The notes under the pieces are model-generated. The model was not told the origin of the DNA. It searched no databases and saw only the letters and a program-made list of their open reading frames with translations. Positions 13,839 through 15,315 of a stretch of 15,315 nucleotides of DNA are shown one piece after another. Source of the DNA: an uncultured Ellagibacter sp. (GTDB taxonomy: Bacteria > Actinomycetota > Coriobacteriia > Coriobacteriales > Eggerthellaceae); contig CAKUIV010000036.1 in NCBI GenBank assembly GCA_934661105.1, positions 1-15,315 on the forward strand, in the 5' to 3' direction. A program made the translations under genes and the position numbers. The number at the start of each line of letters is the position of its first letter. The first letter of the stretch is position 1.

Positions 13839-13863
13839 GTCCGCAATCGCGCAAAGGGCGCGG

Positions 13864-13896
13864 GTGCAGATGCCGAATGCGGCACGAAGAAAGTAA
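13864..13896 (+). CDS. Candidate leader ORF 1 (10 codons)
   Basis: GTG start with AAAGGG 5 nt upstream, reading MQMPNAARRK and then TAA. The TAA overlaps the ribosome binding site of the next tiny ORF, so the two could be translationally coupled. The only evidence is the ribosome binding site and the position right after a promoter; codon bias cannot be judged at this length. Confidence 0.25.
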   Translation: MQMPNAARRK

Positions 13897-13906
13897 GGAA
13901 GATACG

Positions 13907-13957
13907 TTGACCAGCAAGAACTTGCATATCGCACGAATTACGAGCTCGATTATCTAG
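13907..13957 (+). CDS. Candidate leader ORF 2 (16 codons)
   Basis: TTG start with AAGGAAG 5 nt upstream, reading MTSKNLHIARITSSII and then TAG. It ends 24 nt before a hairpin and about 60 nt before an intrinsic terminator, the arrangement of a leader peptide in transcription attenuation. The last two codons before the stop are both Ile, and four of 16 residues are Ile, but there is no clear run of a single regulatory amino acid. Confidence 0.35.
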   Translation: MTSKNLHIARITSSII

Positions 13958-13980
13958 GGCTCGGGTTGCTTGTTCTTAAG

Positions 13981-14005
13981 GCTGCCCGAACCCGAATCGG
14001 GCAGT
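13981..14005 (+). other. Leader hairpin 1 upstream of the terminator
   Basis: CTGCCCGA (13982-13989) pairs with TCGGGCAG (13997-14004) around a 7-nt loop, with a possible G-U pair outside. TCGGGTT (13961-13967), just after the stop of leader ORF 2, can instead pair with AACCCGA (13989-13995), which would break this hairpin. Two mutually exclusive structures are therefore possible. Confidence 0.55.
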
Positions 14006-14017
14006 CTGCGGGTATTC

Positions 14018-14054
14018 AAGCCGGAGGCTGTTTGAGAAAACGCCCCGGCTTTTT
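14018..14054 (+). terminator. Intrinsic terminator in the leader of the MHS transporter gene
   Basis: AAGCCGG (14018-14024) pairs with CCGGCTT (14045-14051). The stem continues with GGC (14026-14028) against GCC (14042-14044) and GTTT (14030-14033) against AAAC (14038-14041), closing on a GAGA tetraloop with two single-base bulges. It runs into TTTTTC. It lies about 125 nt before the transporter ATG and 60 nt after leader ORF 2, not after any full-length gene, which suggests an attenuator. Confidence 0.75.
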
Positions 14055-14071
14055 CATTTACTTTTTACGGT

Positions 14072-14077
14072 TATTAT
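14072..14077 (+). promoter_or_regulatory. Possible second promoter (-10 only) between leader terminator and transporter
   Basis: TATTAT at 14072-14077 matches the -10 consensus at 5 of 6 positions in a locally AT-rich stretch. The best -35 candidate, TTTTCA at 14051-14056, is only 15 nt away and overlaps the terminator tail. If used, the transporter would have its own start independent of the leader. Confidence 0.25.
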
Positions 14078-14179
14078 CCCTGCCGTCCGACGCGGCGACA
14101 AGCCGATCGATTTCCCAAACAGCCACTCGCTTGAAGCGAAAAGCGTATCGAAACGCGCAAAGAAAGCGAGTGAGGAAAC

Positions 14180-15315
14180 ATGTCAAGCACGGCAACGGCA
14201 AACGCCCTTCCCCTTGGGGCGAAACCGAAAGGGAAAACGAAGAACTCGACGGCGGAGGTCATCGCCGCTTCGATGGTCGGGACGGCCATCGAGTTCTACG
14301 ACAACTACTGCTACTCCATCGCGGCGGCGAGCTACTTCGGGCTCATCTTCTTCACCGACGTGGCGAAGTCGAACCCCGTTCTCGCGACGCTGCTCGCCTT
14401 CGTGACGTTCGCCGTCTCGTTTCTGGCGCGTCCGTTCGGCTCTCTTCTGTTCGGGCATTTCGGCGATAAGCTCGGTCGCAAGAAAACCCTGGTCGCAGCC
14501 CTTATGATGATGGGTATCGCGACGTTTGTCGTGGGCCTTCTCCCCGGTTACGACGTGCTCGGGCCGCTGTCGGTCGTGCTGCTGTGCGTGTGCCGCGCGC
14601 TTCAGGGCCTGGGCCTTGCGGGCGAGTGGTCGGGCGCGGCGCTCGTGGCCACCGAGAACGCGCCGGCGGGCAAGCGCGCGCTCTATGGCAGTTTCCCGAA
14701 CCTCGGCGCACCGATCGGCTTTTTCTGCGCGTACGGCGTGAACCTGCTGCTCGACACCGCGCTCACTGCCGACCAGATGGTCGCGTTCGGTTGGCGCATC
14801 CCGTTCCTTCTCTCGATCGTCCTCGTCGTAGTCGGCCTTGTCGTTCGCCTGCGCATGGCCGAGACCCCCGTGTTCCAGAAGGCCGCCGCCGAGAACCGCG
14901 TCACGAAGGCGCCGCTGCTTGAGCTTCGCCATCACTGGAAGCGCGTTCTCATGGGCACGTGCGCCATGGGCGTGACCTACACGCTGTTCTACCTGCTCGG
15001 TACCTGGTCGCTTTCTTACGGCGTGTCTACCCTCGGGTTCGCCCAGCCCCAATACCTCGGCTTCGAGCTCGTCGCCGTGTTCTTCTTCGCGGCCTTCATC
15101 CTCGTCGGCTGCCTTTCCGCCGACCGCTTCGGCCGCAAGCCCGTGCTGATCGTCGCGACGTGCGCTGTGCTCGTGTTCAGCTTCGTGCTTCCGTTTGCTC
15201 TTGGAACCGGTACCGTTGCAGACGTGATGGTGTTCCTCTGCGTCGGTTTCGCAGCCATGGGCCTGGTGTTCGGCCCGTGCGGATCGTACCTGCCTGAGCT
15301 GTTCCCCGCGAACGT
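14180..15315 (+). CDS. MHS-family MFS transporter (3' truncated by window edge)
   Basis: From the ATG at 14180 (GAGG 5 nt upstream), 378 complete codons are present and the frame is open at the right edge; family members have about 430 residues, so roughly the last two helices are missing. Ten or so membrane helices can be seen. The family marks are clear: EFYDNYCYS (38-46) in helix 1, ARPFGSLLFGHFGDKLGRKK (83-102) between helices 2 and 3, the RALQGLGLAGEWSGAA segment (139-154), and a second loop motif SADRFGRKP (313-321). Members of the metabolite:H+ symporter family import carboxylates, shikimate, proline, betaine and similar compounds with protons; the substrate here is not predictable. 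The long, structured leader at 13808-14179 suggests expression is tightly controlled. Confidence 0.92.
   Translation, partial: MSSTATANALPLGAKPKGKTKNSTAEVIAASMVGTAIEFYDNYCYSIAAASYFGLIFFTDVAKSNPVLATLLAFVTFAVSFLARPFGSLLFGHFGDKLGRKKTLVAALMMMGIATFVVGLLPGYDVLGPLSVVLLCVCRALQGLGLAGEWSGAALVATENAPAGKRALYGSFPNLGAPIGFFCAYGVNLLLDTALTADQMVAFGWRIPFLLSIVLVVVGLVVRLRMAETPVFQKAAAENRVTKAPLLELRHHWKRVLMGTCAMGVTYTLFYLLGTWSLSYGVSTLGFAQPQYLGFELVAVFFFAAFILVGCLSADRFGRKPVLIVATCAVLVFSFVLPFALGTGTVADVMVFLCVGFAAMGLVFGPCGSYLPELFPAN

Noticed and set aside
13440..13934. Minus-strand open frames through the 595-nt region after recQ
   Set aside because: They overlap the recQ 3' end and the leader promoter, have no ribosome binding site or recognisable domain, and have a random Arg/Ala/Ser-rich composition.

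Overview
The window is high-GC (roughly 60-65% by eye) and looks like a chromosome segment of an anaerobic, gut-type actinobacterium of the class Coriobacteriia, most likely Eggerthellaceae (Eggerthella/Gordonibacter/Adlercreutzia group). The main reason is the five-gene block built around a Tat-exported molybdopterin oxidoreductase, its four-cluster ferredoxin subunit, a TorD-type chaperone and a small DUF4405-like cytochrome b. Such sets are common in that family. The genus is an inference; no rRNA or other marker gene is present.

Layout. (1) 1-2709 (+): the C-terminal 900 or so residues of a large modular surface protein (InlB-like, Ig-like and MBG-like modules, Pro/Asp repeat wall spacer, C-terminal membrane anchor), cut by the left edge. 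It ends at a very strong hairpin that separates it from a convergent operon. (2) 8932-2971 (-): a respiratory molybdoenzyme operon in the order catalytic subunit, 4x[4Fe-4S] subunit, TorD chaperone, DUF4405-like cytochrome b with a Cys-rich tail, acidic lipoprotein. Two intergenic hairpins break it up. (3) 8933-9233: divergent regulatory region with a promoter on each strand and a dyad between them. (4) 9234-10043 (+): a GlpF-type MIP channel with its own terminator. (5) 10217-10882 (+): a LarE-type PP-loop sulfur transferase lacking the usual C-terminal part. (6) 11076-13584 (+): a small lipoprotein and recQ, 4 nt apart, probably one transcript. (7) 13585-14179: about 600 nt without a conventional gene, holding a promoter with an overlapping dyad, two tiny ORFs with good ribosome binding sites, a hairpin and an intrinsic terminator. 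This resembles a transcription-attenuation leader. (8) 14180-15315 (+): an MHS-family MFS transporter cut by the right edge.

How it fits together. The molybdoenzyme would be folded and loaded with cofactor in the cytoplasm with the help of the TorD protein. It would then be exported by Tat with its ferredoxin subunit and take electrons from the quinol pool through the cytochrome b protein. The electron acceptor cannot be read from sequence. The divergent MIP channel could bring in a small neutral solute connected with this metabolism, but that is only an inference from position. The most unusual regions are the leader of the MHS transporter, the shortened LarE-like protein and the Cys-rich tail of the cytochrome b protein.
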